Positions 18,903-27,630 of a DNA stretch of 64,000 nucleotides are shown here, in pieces (the stretch's first letter is position 1; every line of letters starts with the position of its first letter). The notes beneath the pieces are model-generated. The model was not told the origin of the DNA. It did no database searches and saw only the letters and a list, made by a program, of their open reading frames with translations. This stretch comes from Epilithonimonas zeae (lineage in GTDB: Bacteria > Bacteroidota > Bacteroidia > Flavobacteriales > Weeksellaceae). A program made the translations under genes and the position numbers. The stretch is from contig NZ_FSRK01000001.1 of assembly GCF_900141765.1 (NCBI RefSeq), forward strand, positions 1,426,001 through 1,490,000, read 5' to 3'.

Positions 18903-19490
18903 TTATTCGTAGCGTTTCTTGTTTTTCAAAAAGCCAGCGATGATAATAGACAAAAGTAAATAAAATAGTAAAAAACCACCAAAGACGGCTGATAAAAATT
19001 GGAAAGAAAAATAATTTTTGTTCTCCTTTCTAGCAATCTCTCTCGCTAATTTTGCATCGTTGTAATTATCTTCCAATTCTTTAGCTTTCGTACGGTCTTT
19101 TTGATTTGCTGCTTCTAATTTCAGTTTTGCATAAGACTCATCCAGATTTTTCATTTCTGTTTGGATGTATTGATGATTCAGCATCTCTCTGGCATCTGTA
19201 TCAACATAATTCAGGAAAGCGAAAATGGACAATATAGAAAGTCCACCACCTACGAACAAAGTCACAAAACATTGCTTGAAAGCTTGCGGATAAGTGATTT
19301 TATTACTTCCACGCAGCCAAACAACAGAAAGAAATCCAGCCAAAACATATAGGAAAGTCATCCCAAATGCATTGACTTTCATACTAGTATCAAAATAATT
19401 GGCATCTGCGAAAAAGTAATAAACAACGAAGAAAGTCAACATTGTCGCTAAAAATAAACCAAAGCCAACGGCTACAGGATTTTTTGTCAT
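18903..19490 (-). CDS. DUF4199-family membrane protein
   Basis: The 195-residue protein has four predicted membrane segments (about 7-27, 40-60, 77-95 and 168-190) and, between the third and fourth, a charged helical stretch (LDESYAKLKLEAANQ...KARE-like). This layout is typical of DUF4199, a Bacteroidota family of unknown function often beside glycosyltransferase genes, as here. Confidence 0.82.
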   Translation of the reverse strand: MTKNPVAVGFGLFLATMLTFFVVYYFFADANYFDTSMKVNAFGMTFLYVLAGFLSVVWLRGSNKITYPQAFKQCFVTLFVGGGLSILSIFAFLNYVDTDAREMLNHQYIQTEMKNLDESYAKLKLEAANQKDRTKAKELEDNYNDAKLAREIARKENKNYFSFQFLSAVFGGFLLFYLLLSIIIAGFLKNKKRYE

Positions 19491-19611
19491 AATTTTATTT
19501 TTCTAAAAAAATTGAAAATTTTTAATTCTGAGAATCAGTTTTTTAAATTCATAATTGGATTAATAATCTCAATATCCTGTGTTTCTCATTTTTTAATTCA
19601 ATATTAAATTT

Positions 19612-19619
19612 TATCTTTG
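19612..19619 (+). promoter_or_regulatory. -7 promoter box of the SRP RNA gene
   Basis: TATCTTTG is an exact TAnnTTTG box and places the transcript start within a few bases of the first paired base of the RNA. No clear -33 TTG is seen. Confidence 0.75.
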
Positions 19620-19623
19620 CACC

Positions 19624-19717
19624 GGCAAGTCCTTAAACAACCAGCTCCTGAGAATCCTCCAGGGTGGGAACGCAGCAAAGGCAATCGGTTGTAGCGGTGT
19701 GATTTAGGTAGCTTGCC
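19624..19717 (+). ncRNA. ffs: Bacterial small signal recognition particle RNA (4.5S-like)
   Basis: The RNA carries the SRP apical signature: TCCAGGGTGGGAACGCAGCA contains the CAGG...GGAA...GCAGC core that Ffh binds. The ends GGCAAG (19624-19629) and CTTGCC (19712-19717) pair. The length of about 94 bases fits the short bacterial form without an Alu domain. It works with Ffh and FtsY in co-translational membrane targeting. Confidence 0.92.
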
Positions 19718-19735
19718 ATTTTTTATTTCTATAGG

Positions 19736-19791
19736 TTAAGAGATTAAGCAATATTCAAGATTTTGAAATTACTTAATCTCTTAATTTTTTT
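19736..19791. terminator. Bidirectional terminator between ffs and the UPF0173 hydrolase
   Basis: TTAAGAGATTAAG (19736-19748) and CTTAATCTCTTAA (19772-19784) form a 13-bp perfect stem with a 23-base loop, followed by a T run. It serves both converging units. Confidence 0.75.
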
Positions 19792-19792
19792 G

Positions 19793-20476
19793 TTAGAATT
19801 CGAACTCCTCTCCTAGTTTTGGTAAAGAAAAATCGATGTTTTTATCAGAGAAATGCTTTTTTGCATCTTCGTGATTGATTTCAATCGGTGGAAAAGTATC
19901 GAAATGACATCCAATCACTTTCGGAGTTTTCAATAATTCTGATGCCGCAAAAGCCGCTTTTCTAGGACACATTGTATAATGTTTTCCAACCGGAAGAATG
20001 GATAAATCTAATTTTCCAAAAACTTGCGGAAACAAGCTCATTTCGACAGTTACACCTGTATCTCCAGCCAAATAAAGGTTTCTTCCATCAGCAAATCTGA
20101 AAATATATCCAGAAGCTAACCCTCCGTAAGAACCGTCTGGAAAAGAACTTGTGTGTAATGCCGGAACCATAGAAATCTTCAAACCGTCAAGCTTAGCAGA
20201 ACCTCCGAAATTAATATCGATGTTATTTGAATGCTTGAAATAACCACAAATCTCCGGCTGACCGATTAAGGTTGCATCAGGATGGTTTTCTAGAACTTCT
20301 TTCACATCAGCGATATGGTCGCCGTGAGCGTGCGTAATCAAAACATAATCGATTTTCTGAGCTTTGATATCAAATCCAGATTGCGCTTTCTGATAGTTGT
20401 AAAAGGGGTCAGAAAGAATTGTTATGCTGTTATATGTAAACAAAAAACAGTTTTGTCCTAAGAATTTTATTTTCAT
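19793..20476 (-). CDS. UPF0173-type metal-dependent hydrolase (metallo-beta-lactamase fold)
   Basis: The 227-residue cytosolic protein has the zinc-binding motif HAHGDH at 49-54, AGDTGV in the middle and HFDTFPPIE near the end. These match the UPF0173 branch of the beta-lactamase fold. The substrate is unknown. It is the last of a minus-strand run with menA 14 bases upstream. Confidence 0.9.
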   Translation of the reverse strand: MKIKFLGQNCFLFTYNSITILSDPFYNYQKAQSGFDIKAQKIDYVLITHAHGDHIADVKEVLENHPDATLIGQPEICGYFKHSNNIDINFGGSAKLDGLKISMVPALHTSSFPDGSYGGLASGYIFRFADGRNLYLAGDTGVTVEMSLFPQVFGKLDLSILPVGKHYTMCPRKAAFAASELLKTPKVIGCHFDTFPPIEINHEDAKKHFSDKNIDFSLPKLGEEFEF

Positions 20477-20490
20477 TTTTATTTGATTTA

Positions 20491-21420
20491 TTAATTAACA
20501 ATATTAAGTCCGACAGCCGTCAAAACAGCCATCATAAAAGTTAAGATTCCGACTTGTTTTAAGAATGGGTCAAGTAATTTTGGTTCTTGGATTTTCATAA
20601 TTGTTCTTCGTAATTTCATAAAAGGAAATATCAAAATCATTACGATAAATGGATAATAAAGTCCTCTTTCCTGAAATCCGTTGTACATTAGAAAAGCCAA
20701 CATCAAAAGAATTGGTAATTGCAATAAGATGATTTCATAAATCATTGCATTTTTGAAACCAAGCTTCAATGCGAAAGTTTTCTTTCCAGATAATTTATCA
20801 TTCACGATATCTCTCATATTGTTCAGATTAAGAACGGCCATACTCAGCATTCCGACTGCTGTTGCAGGAAATAATACGTCCCAACTGAATGATTTGGTAA
20901 ACAGAAAATAACTTCCGCAAACTGAAACCAATCCAAAAAATATAAACACGAAAATATCGCCTAATCCCATATATCCGTAAGGTTTTTTACCCACTGTATA
21001 TCCAATTGCTGCCAAAATACAAGCAATTCCCAATCCGATGAAAATCCAAAATTCTCTGATATTTGATGGGTAAAAAGCAACATACAACAATGCGACAGTC
21101 GCTACAAAAGATAAAATCGAAAGCAGAATAACCGCATTTCTCATTTGGGTTGCCGTTATTTTTCCGGAAGCTACTGCTCTGCTTTCCGCTTCTCCTATCC
21201 TATTTTTGTCCGTTCCTTTTACGCCGTCGCCATAATCGTTAGCGAAATTGGAAAGGATTTGATATAATAATGTTACGAGAAGTGCTAAAGCGAAAATTCT
21301 CCAATCCCAAGTTCCTCCATTCTCAGAAAGTCTCCATTTTGCAATGAAAGCTCCCATAATAATTCCACTGAGTGAAAGTGGTAATGTTCTAAGCCTCGCA
21401 GCCTGTATCCAATGTTTCAT
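20491..21420 (-). CDS. menA: 1,4-dihydroxy-2-naphthoate polyprenyltransferase
   Basis: The 309-residue UbiA-family membrane enzyme joins the prenyl tail to dihydroxynaphthoate in menaquinone synthesis. The first Asp-rich motif NFANDYGDGVKGTDK is at 58-72 and the second is the segment NNMRDIVNDKLSGKKT. About eight to nine membrane helices follow the family pattern. Its start directly abuts the serine hydrolase stop, so the two genes are probably translated from one message that also includes menB. Confidence 0.95.
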   Translation of the reverse strand: MKHWIQAARLRTLPLSLSGIIMGAFIAKWRLSENGGTWDWRIFALALLVTLLYQILSNFANDYGDGVKGTDKNRIGEAESRAVASGKITATQMRNAVILLSILSFVATVALLYVAFYPSNIREFWIFIGLGIACILAAIGYTVGKKPYGYMGLGDIFVFIFFGLVSVCGSYFLFTKSFSWDVLFPATAVGMLSMAVLNLNNMRDIVNDKLSGKKTFALKLGFKNAMIYEIILLQLPILLMLAFLMYNGFQERGLYYPFIVMILIFPFMKLRRTIMKIQEPKLLDPFLKQVGILTFMMAVLTAVGLNIVN

Positions 21421-22962
21421 TTATTTTATTTCTGTGGCCTTTAAAATTGTTGATTTTTTTCCAAAATCCGCGCTATTTTTTAATTCGAAAATGAGAGAAT
21501 CATTATCGAAAGTGATATCCATTAAATGTGAGTGTGGTGTTTCCAGATAAATAGTTTTTAGTTCCAAAGTATTTTCATCTTTCCAACGAAAACTGTTTGT
21601 GATTTTCGCAGGATAAAGTTTGTAGCTGTCCGTTATCGATTTCCTGTCCGAAGTTGGCTGAATCCACATTGTTTCCTGCTGATGCCATTTTCCAGAAGTG
21701 AATTCGAATGGATATGATTTTCCGTCAATTGTTAATTTCATTTCGAATTTTTGACCATTCGATTTTAATTCTACCGATTGGTATTTGTCCTTGTTCTCAA
21801 CGAAATTGAAAGTTTTATTAATTTTCGGGAAGATTTCGCTTTTCAAGGGTTCAATGGAAAGATTATTTTCCAAATCCTTAAGTTTCTGGTAAGCCGATTT
21901 ATTTTCGGGAATCGCTTTTGGTTGAAAAGCTGGTAAAAGATGTTCCCAAACGAGATTTAATTCTTCCTGAAGATTGTTACTTTCTGCCGTCATAATAACA
22001 ACTGCATCCTGTTCTGGCAAAACCAACATATATTGTCCGTAAGCTCCGTCACCACGGAAAGAATTGAATCGATTCCTCCACATCTGATAACCATAACCCT
22101 GAACCCAATCGTTTTCGCTTTTCAGCTTTTCGTCAGCATTTGGATTTTGTAAAATATGTGCAGAACTTGCTTCATTAATCCAACCTTCAGAGATAATTTG
22201 CTTTCCGTTCCACTTTCCTTTTTGGAGAAAAAGCTGGGCAAATTTGGCCATATCTTCTGTTTTCACACGCAATCCCCAACCTCCTGTATTAATACCTTGC
22301 GGATTACTTTCCCAATCGTAACCTTTGATTCCAAGTGGATCAAACAATCTTGGTTTCAAATAATCTGCAACAGTTTGGCCGGTCACTTTCTGGATAATCG
22401 CCGAAAGCATAAATGTGGCCAACGAACTATAATTGAATTTACTTCCTGGTTTATTATCAATAGGAACAGCCAAATAGGCTTTTACCCAATCGTTTTCGCT
22501 TCCACGGATAAAATCAGGTTCTTTCGCCATTCCCGATGACATTGTGAGGAGATTTTGAATTGATAATTCTTTAAGATTATCACTGATTTCAGAAGGTTGT
22601 TTATCAGGAAAAAATGAAATGACTTTATCGGTAACTTTCAACTTATTTTCCTGAACGGCAAAACCAATTGCAGTTGCTGTAAAACTTTTACTGCAAGAAT
22701 ATAATCTGTTCTTTAAATCTTTCTGATAAGGATTCCAATACACATCCGAAATCACTTTTCCGTGTCTCAGAAGCATAAAACTTTTGAACTCGGTAGATTG
22801 CAATTTATTTGCAGCTTGTAAAAACTTGACAATTGCTTCTGATGAAATCCCTTCTTTCTCAGGAACACTTTTTTGTAAAGGACTCTGAGCCGAAAACAAT
22901 GCACAAGCAAAAGCCATTTGTGGCAATATTGCTTTTCTGCAAATAAAAGATGGATTGAACAT
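21421..22962 (-). CDS. Secreted serine hydrolase of the beta-lactamase/class C family
   Basis: The 513-residue protein has a hydrophobic N-terminus ending near SAQSP. The catalytic SxxK tetrad is S89-C-S-K92 and the second motif is YSS in FNYSSLATF; ADYLKPRLFDPLGIKG and GGWGLRVKTEDMAKFAQLF follow. The family covers class C beta-lactamases, D-amino-acid peptidases and esterases, and this one has an additional C-terminal beta-rich part of about 140 residues. Its place between menB and menA is unusual; a quinone-related role is not implied by its fold. Confidence 0.87.
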   Translation of the reverse strand: MFNPSFICRKAILPQMAFACALFSAQSPLQKSVPEKEGISSEAIVKFLQAANKLQSTEFKSFMLLRHGKVISDVYWNPYQKDLKNRLYSCSKSFTATAIGFAVQENKLKVTDKVISFFPDKQPSEISDNLKELSIQNLLTMSSGMAKEPDFIRGSENDWVKAYLAVPIDNKPGSKFNYSSLATFMLSAIIQKVTGQTVADYLKPRLFDPLGIKGYDWESNPQGINTGGWGLRVKTEDMAKFAQLFLQKGKWNGKQIISEGWINEASSAHILQNPNADEKLKSENDWVQGYGYQMWRNRFNSFRGDGAYGQYMLVLPEQDAVVIMTAESNNLQEELNLVWEHLLPAFQPKAIPENKSAYQKLKDLENNLSIEPLKSEIFPKINKTFNFVENKDKYQSVELKSNGQKFEMKLTIDGKSYPFEFTSGKWHQQETMWIQPTSDRKSITDSYKLYPAKITNSFRWKDENTLELKTIYLETPHSHLMDITFDNDSLIFELKNSADFGKKSTILKATEIK

Positions 22963-22990
22963 TAGAAATAAATTTAAAGTAAATAATTAT

Positions 22991-23827
22991 TTAGGAAATC
23001 CACTGGTCATCACCAAAGTTAGGTTTACGTTTCTCTAAAAACGCATTCCTGCCTTCTTTTGCTTCTTCTGTCATATAAGCCAAACGTGTTGCTTCTCCAG
23101 CGAAAATTTGCTGACCAACCATTCCATCGTCTGTTAAATTCATTGCAAATTTCAGCATTCTGATGGATGTTGGAGATTTTGCAAGGATTTCCTGAGCCCA
23201 TTCGTAGGCTGTATCTTCTAATTCAGCGTGAGGAATTACGGCATTTACCATTCCCATATCAGCTGCTTCCTGAGCCGAATAATTTCTGCCTAAAAAGAAA
23301 ATTTCTCTGGCTTTTTTCTGACCAACCATTTTTGCCAAATAAGCAGAACCATAACCGCCGTCAAAACTTGTAACGTCCGCATCGGTTTGTTTGAAAATAG
23401 CGTGTTCTTCACTTGCCAAAGTCAAATCGCAAACCACGTGAAGCGAATGCCCACCACCAACTGCCCAGCCATTTACCACTCCAATCACAGCTTTCGGCAT
23501 AAAACGAATCAAACGTTGAACTTCCAAGATATTAAGACGATGTCTCCCGTCTTCGCCAACATAACCCTGATGGCCACGCGCTTTTTGGTCGCCACCGCTG
23601 CAGAATGCGTGTCCGCCGTCTTTTGGACTTGGCCCTTCGCCTGTCAATAAGACAACTCCGATTGATGAATCTTCGTAGGCGTCGTAAAATGCGTCGTAAA
23701 GTTCTGAGGTTGTTTTTGGTCGGAAAGCATTTCTGACTTCTGGTCTGTTGATGGCGATTCTTGCAACACCATTTGATTTTTTATAGGTAATATCTTCGTA
23801 TTCTTTGACGATTTTCCAGTCTGCCAT
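22991..23827 (-). CDS. menB: 1,4-dihydroxy-2-naphthoyl-CoA synthase
   Basis: The 278-residue crotonase-fold enzyme closes the naphthoquinone ring from o-succinylbenzoyl-CoA. Typical parts are INRPEVRNAFRP, GGDQKARG, VVNGWAVGGGHSLHVVCD and TSFDGGYGSAYLAKMVGQKK, which are all MenB-specific. It heads the menB-hydrolase-menA cluster. No men gene besides menA and menB is in the window. Confidence 0.96.
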   Translation of the reverse strand: MADWKIVKEYEDITYKKSNGVARIAINRPEVRNAFRPKTTSELYDAFYDAYEDSSIGVVLLTGEGPSPKDGGHAFCSGGDQKARGHQGYVGEDGRHRLNILEVQRLIRFMPKAVIGVVNGWAVGGGHSLHVVCDLTLASEEHAIFKQTDADVTSFDGGYGSAYLAKMVGQKKAREIFFLGRNYSAQEAADMGMVNAVIPHAELEDTAYEWAQEILAKSPTSIRMLKFAMNLTDDGMVGQQIFAGEATRLAYMTEEAKEGRNAFLEKRKPNFGDDQWIS

Positions 23828-23963
23828 TTTTTGAAAATTTAGAGTGTAAATATAAGCAGAATTGATGGTGTTTCAAAGGAATTATGTTGCAGTTTGACAA
23901 TTGGCAAAGCTTCCTCTTTGTGGGAATTTTATAACTATGACAAATCGTGAAACTTGCGCCATC

Positions 23964-24115
23964 GCGTAAGGGATAGTAGTGGTTATACTTTTTTTTTGGC
24001 TTGGGAAAAGCGTTGGCGAAAAAAGATAGTAGCGGATAGTCCGACCCTTTGTTTTGCTTTGCTGAAAACTTCCTTCGGTAAACTTAATGTAAAAGCAAAA
24101 CATTGGGATACGCCC
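23964..24115. repeat. Dispersed repeat of a second type
   Basis: The stretch between menB and the DUF4920 gene starts GCGTAAGGGATAGTAGTGG, has a long T run near 23990, then AAAAAAGATAGTAGCGGATAG and TCCGACCC, and closes with GGGATACGCCC. Like the other repeats it has a T-rich arm and an A-rich arm with a GTAGCGGA-type core, but its ends differ. It holds no credible gene. Recognised as the Chryseobacterium-type intergenic repeat from memory, which should be checked. Confidence 0.6.
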
Positions 24116-24123
24116 AAATAAAA

Positions 24124-24148
24124 AAGCCTCAGAAAAATCTGAAGCTTC
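24124..24148 (-). terminator. Terminator of the DUF4920 gene
   Basis: AAGCCTCAGA and TCTGAAGCTT flank AAAA, with one mismatch, and in the minus direction the stem runs into a T6 tract. It lies some 20 bases after the stop codon. Confidence 0.75.
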
Positions 24149-24168
24149 TAAATGATATGTTGAAATAA

Positions 24169-24660
24169 TTACTCTACAACTTTGATGGCGCTTGCCAAAA
24201 ATCTGGTTTCGGTTTTTGGTTCTGTGATGGCATCGATTTCCGCCTGAGGTTTTTTAGCATCTTCTGCGTAATGTTGCAACTCTTTTACGGATGTGGTTTT
24301 GCTTTCTGCGCTGCCTTCCAGAACTACGGTTTTACCTTCCAAAGCAGTCGGAACGAAGAATGCGTAATCTTTCATCTTCACAAAGAATGTTTCGCCGGAA
24401 TCTGTTGCCAAGCTCACCCAACATCCTTTTTTCGGACAAACGCCAGTCACTTTTCCTTTTACAGAAGTTTTAGCGATTTTTGGAGTTGTTTTTAATTCTT
24501 TATTAAGTTCATCCGTAGAAATAGCTTTTTTAACTGCTTTTGCAGAAACGTCCTGACCGTAAAACTCCCCTACTTTGGCATCGCCAGCTGGTAGACCAGA
24601 TTGTGCAAATGCAGAAACAGACAAACCAATCAAAACGAATGCGAATAATATATTTTTCAT
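24169..24660 (-). CDS. DUF4920-family secreted protein
   Basis: The 163-residue protein has a signal peptide (residues 1-19, ending SAFAQ), the segment GVCPKKGCWVSLATDSGE in the middle with a Cys pair, and a C-terminal helix region. This fits DUF4920, a Bacteroidota family with an OB-like beta-barrel core and no known function; it may bind metal or haem through the cysteines, though this is a guess. It is a single gene. Confidence 0.85.
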   Translation of the reverse strand: MKNILFAFVLIGLSVSAFAQSGLPAGDAKVGEFYGQDVSAKAVKKAISTDELNKELKTTPKIAKTSVKGKVTGVCPKKGCWVSLATDSGETFFVKMKDYAFFVPTALEGKTVVLEGSAESKTTSVKELQHYAEDAKKPQAEIDAITEPKTETRFLASAIKVVE

Positions 24661-24851
24661 ATGAGGTTATTTATTAATTTTTTAATGTCATATGGAATCT
24701 AAACGATTTCATAATTTAATATTTATTTTTTATGATGTAAATTTAGAAAATTAAATTAATTGCAAAAAAAATAATTTTTTGATGTAACGAAACAAACTTT
24801 CCAATTGTCTTACCCATATATTAAAACAAGAAACTATAAAAAATTATTCTT

Positions 24852-25667
24852 ATGAAAATAAAACTTTTATCCCTAGTTCTTTTGGCATCGGTTACCAATT
24901 TTTCTTGCATACAAACCAAAAACGGTTCAAATGATGTGATGTTTTCTCACCTATTATCAGATTCCGGAAAAGGCGAAGTGATTGAAAAATCTTATTCGGT
25001 TGACTTTGACGAATTACAAATTTCGACTTCTCTAAGTGCGGAAGTTTATAAATCCAGCGAAGAAAAAATTGTTGTTTACGCACCTTCTGACCTAATGCAA
25101 TATGTAGTTGTAAAGCAGGAAGGAAGAAAAGTTCAGGTAAAAATCCAATCTGAAGGTAAATTGAACATATCGACTGACAGAATTAAAATTAAAGTTTATG
25201 CTAGAGACTTTGACAGATTAGCAGCAAATTCCAGCGCAAGTATTGTTTTGAAAGATGATTTCAAATTCTCTGACCTTGATGTGAAAGTTTCCAGCTCAGG
25301 AACTATCAAAGGGAATATCAATGGAGACAATGTGAATATCCAGGCTTCCAGCAGTGGGGACTTCAACGGAGATATCGTTGCAAAAAGCCTTAATATGCAA
25401 TCTTCTTCATCTGGCGGAATCAACATCAAAGGAAAAGCAGACAATGTGAATGCGCAAGCTTCTTCTTCAGGAGACATCAAAGCTGAAGATCTGACTGCAG
25501 ACAGTGCGGTTCTCACGACTTCTTCTTCGGCCGATATTACGATTGGTGTTCGTCAAAGCCTGACAGCTAGCGCATCTTCCAGCGGAGATATCAACGTCGT
25601 GAAAAGAGGCGACCTGAATAAAGTGACCAAAAACGAAAGCAGTTCCGGTTCTGTTAATATCCGGTAA
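24852..25667 (+). CDS. GIN-domain (DUF2807) lipoprotein with serine-rich beta-helix
   Basis: The 271-residue protein has a lipoprotein signal (Cys19, VTNFSCIQ) followed by a GIN domain and a long series of short repeats of the kind ASSSGD/SSSSGG/SSSGSV, which form beta-helix coils (about residues 130-265). Like its paralogue at 17015 it is expected at the envelope. Function is unknown. It ends in a strong bidirectional terminator. Confidence 0.83.
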   Translation: MKIKLLSLVLLASVTNFSCIQTKNGSNDVMFSHLLSDSGKGEVIEKSYSVDFDELQISTSLSAEVYKSSEEKIVVYAPSDLMQYVVVKQEGRKVQVKIQSEGKLNISTDRIKIKVYARDFDRLAANSSASIVLKDDFKFSDLDVKVSSSGTIKGNINGDNVNIQASSSGDFNGDIVAKSLNMQSSSSGGINIKGKADNVNAQASSSGDIKAEDLTADSAVLTTSSSADITIGVRQSLTASASSSGDINVVKRGDLNKVTKNESSSGSVNIR

Positions 25668-25690
25668 TTATATATTATTTTCTCAAACTG

Positions 25691-25719
25691 AAAAGAGACC
25701 TGAAATTCAGGTCTCTTTT
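25691..25719. terminator. Bidirectional terminator between the GIN lipoprotein and the coiled-coil protein
   Basis: AAAAGAGACCTGAA and TTCAGGTCTCTTTT are exact reverse complements around a single A; a T run flanks each side. Confidence 0.9.
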
Positions 25720-25743
25720 GTATTTATTGAAATCAAATTCCGA

Positions 25744-26520
25744 TTAGAACTTGATGATATCTTCCATTTTGGCATTTTCTTCATTTACCAACTCGTCATC
25801 TACCAAGATCTTTCCAGAGTGCTCATCGATAATGATTTTCTTTCTCTGAGCGATTTCCATTTGTTTCTGTGGCGGAATTGTGAAGAAAGAACCTTTTGGA
25901 GCTCCTCTTTCCAACCCTACAACCGCAAGGCCAGTGGATGAACCTTGACGGATTCTTTGATAAGAAGCTAACAATCTGTCATCGATTTTCTCAGCAAATT
26001 CTTTAGATTTTTCCAATAGGTAATCTTCTTCTTTTTGAGTTTCTGAAACCAAATTATCCAACTCATTCTTCTTGTGGGTCAAGTGATTTTTCAGTTCATC
26101 GATTTTAGCGTTCAAATCAGCCAAAGTTTCTTTCTTGTGATCGATTTTTCCACCGAATTCTCTGATTCTTTTTTCAGCCAACTGAATTTCCAATTCCTGA
26201 TATTCTACCTCTTTTGACAAAGCTTCGAATTCTTTGTTATTTCTAACGTTATCTTGCTGCGTTTTATATTTATCAATAAGAGTTTGAGCTTGCTTCATCA
26301 AATCTTTTTTGCTGTTGATCTCAGCATTTTGCTCAGCAATTTCAGATTCGAATTTTTGGGCTCTTTTTTCAAGACCTTCAATTTCTATCTCAAGGTCTTC
26401 TACTTCAATCGGCAACTCGCCTCTTGTATTGCGGATCTCATCCAAACGGGAATCAATGATTTGCAAATCGTAAAGAGCTCTTAATTTTTCTTCAACAGAA
26501 ATTTCGTTTACTTTAGCCAT
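25744..26520 (-). CDS. Coiled-coil protein of the C4-type zinc-ribbon family, lacking the cysteines
   Basis: The 258-residue protein is a long antiparallel coiled coil (about residues 10-195), very rich in Glu and Lys, then the small C-terminal domain that in relatives (CT398/FlgZ type) is a zinc ribbon around the LPPQ motif. Here the motif reads TIPPQKQMEIAQR, but all four Cys positions are other residues, and the protein has no Cys at all. The family is thought to link RNA polymerase or secretion partners. It lies two bases upstream of a Nif3-like gene on the same strand, probably co-transcribed. Confidence 0.8.
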   Translation of the reverse strand: MAKVNEISVEEKLRALYDLQIIDSRLDEIRNTRGELPIEVEDLEIEIEGLEKRAQKFESEIAEQNAEINSKKDLMKQAQTLIDKYKTQQDNVRNNKEFEALSKEVEYQELEIQLAEKRIREFGGKIDHKKETLADLNAKIDELKNHLTHKKNELDNLVSETQKEEDYLLEKSKEFAEKIDDRLLASYQRIRQGSSTGLAVVGLERGAPKGSFFTIPPQKQMEIAQRKKIIIDEHSGKILVDDELVNEENAKMEDIIKF

Positions 26521-26522
26521 AT

Positions 26523-27620
26523 CTATATAAAATAATTAACAGGATTTGTTTTTATTGTCGTTTTAGCGATTGCAAATGTAGTGAATTTTTCGGACAAAAT
26601 TTCAAATAATTGTTGAGTTACAAATTGTTCTGACTCGAAATGTCCAATATCGCAAATCAGCATTTTATCTTCGCCTGAAAAGAAATCGTGATATTTCACA
26701 TCGCCAGTCAAATAAGCATCACATTTAGCACATATTGCAGACTTGATCCCACTTGCTCCGCTTCCTCCCAAAACACCTACTTTTTTGATTTTTTTCTGAG
26801 TTAAAGAATTGTGCCTGATGACATTAAGATTGAATTTTTCTTTTACGAATTTCAGAAAATCAGCCACATCCATTTCTCTTTCCAAATCTCCGAATCTTCC
26901 CAAACCAGTATATTGATTTTCATTTTCGAGAGAAATCAATTGATAAGCGACTTCTTCGTAAGGATGATTTTGTTTCATCGCAAAGAGAATCTGATATTTT
27001 TTATAATCTTCAAATATCACAGAAAGCAAAACTTCATTAGCATTTTCTCTTTCATTATGACTTCCGGTTACAGGATTTGAGCCTTCCAAAGGTCTAAAAG
27101 TCCCGTTTCCATTAATCGAAAAACTGCATTCATCATAAAAACCGATATTTCCTGCTCCAGCTTCAAATAAAGCATTTTTCAATTTCTCAGCAGAATCAAC
27201 AGGAACGTAAACTTCCAGCTTTTTCAATTGATTTTGTTTCGGCATTAGAATATTTTGATTCTTCAAACCAAGGGCTTCACAGATTTTATAATTAACACCA
27301 AAATAATCATTGTCAAACGCCGTATGAATTGCATAAATGGCGATTTTATTCTCCAAAGCCTTCAGAATTGCTCTCTCAACATAATTCTTTCCTGTAATCG
27401 ATTTTAACCCGGAAAAAATGATTGGATGAAAACAAAGAATCACATTGAAATTCTTTTCAATTGCTTCATCAACAACAGATTCCAAAGCATCGTGAGCAAT
27501 CAAAATACCGAAAATCTCCCTTTCTGGATTTCCACAAAGCAAACCAACATTATCAAAATCCTCCGCTTGTTTTATCGGAATTATTTGTTCAAAATCTTTT
27601 ATAAACTCTTTGATTTTCAT
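26523..27620 (-). CDS. Nif3-like dinuclear metal-centre protein (GTP cyclohydrolase I type 2 family)
   Basis: The protein has 365 residues from MKIKEFIKDFEQI; the in-frame Met at 27656 would add 12 residues and is less likely. Landmarks are DNVGLLCGNP, NVILCFHPIIF and IYAIHTAFDN in the N-terminal part, and GGSGASGIKSA and YLTGDVKYHDFF in the C-terminal half, with His and Asp residues for two metals. An inserted PII-like domain of about 130 residues separates the halves, as in many Nif3 proteins. Its role is not settled; it overlaps no gene and follows the RES toxin stop by 10 bases. Confidence 0.9.
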   Translation of the reverse strand: MKIKEFIKDFEQIIPIKQAEDFDNVGLLCGNPEREIFGILIAHDALESVVDEAIEKNFNVILCFHPIIFSGLKSITGKNYVERAILKALENKIAIYAIHTAFDNDYFGVNYKICEALGLKNQNILMPKQNQLKKLEVYVPVDSAEKLKNALFEAGAGNIGFYDECSFSINGNGTFRPLEGSNPVTGSHNERENANEVLLSVIFEDYKKYQILFAMKQNHPYEEVAYQLISLENENQYTGLGRFGDLEREMDVADFLKFVKEKFNLNVIRHNSLTQKKIKKVGVLGGSGASGIKSAICAKCDAYLTGDVKYHDFFSGEDKMLICDIGHFESEQFVTQQLFEILSEKFTTFAIAKTTIKTNPVNYFI

Positions 27621-27630
27621 ATTTGATACA

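Noticed and set aside
23882-24103. 73-residue frame on the minus strand after menB
   Set aside because: It is located in the repeat of the 23964-24115 region, has no similarity and no RBS; not a gene.
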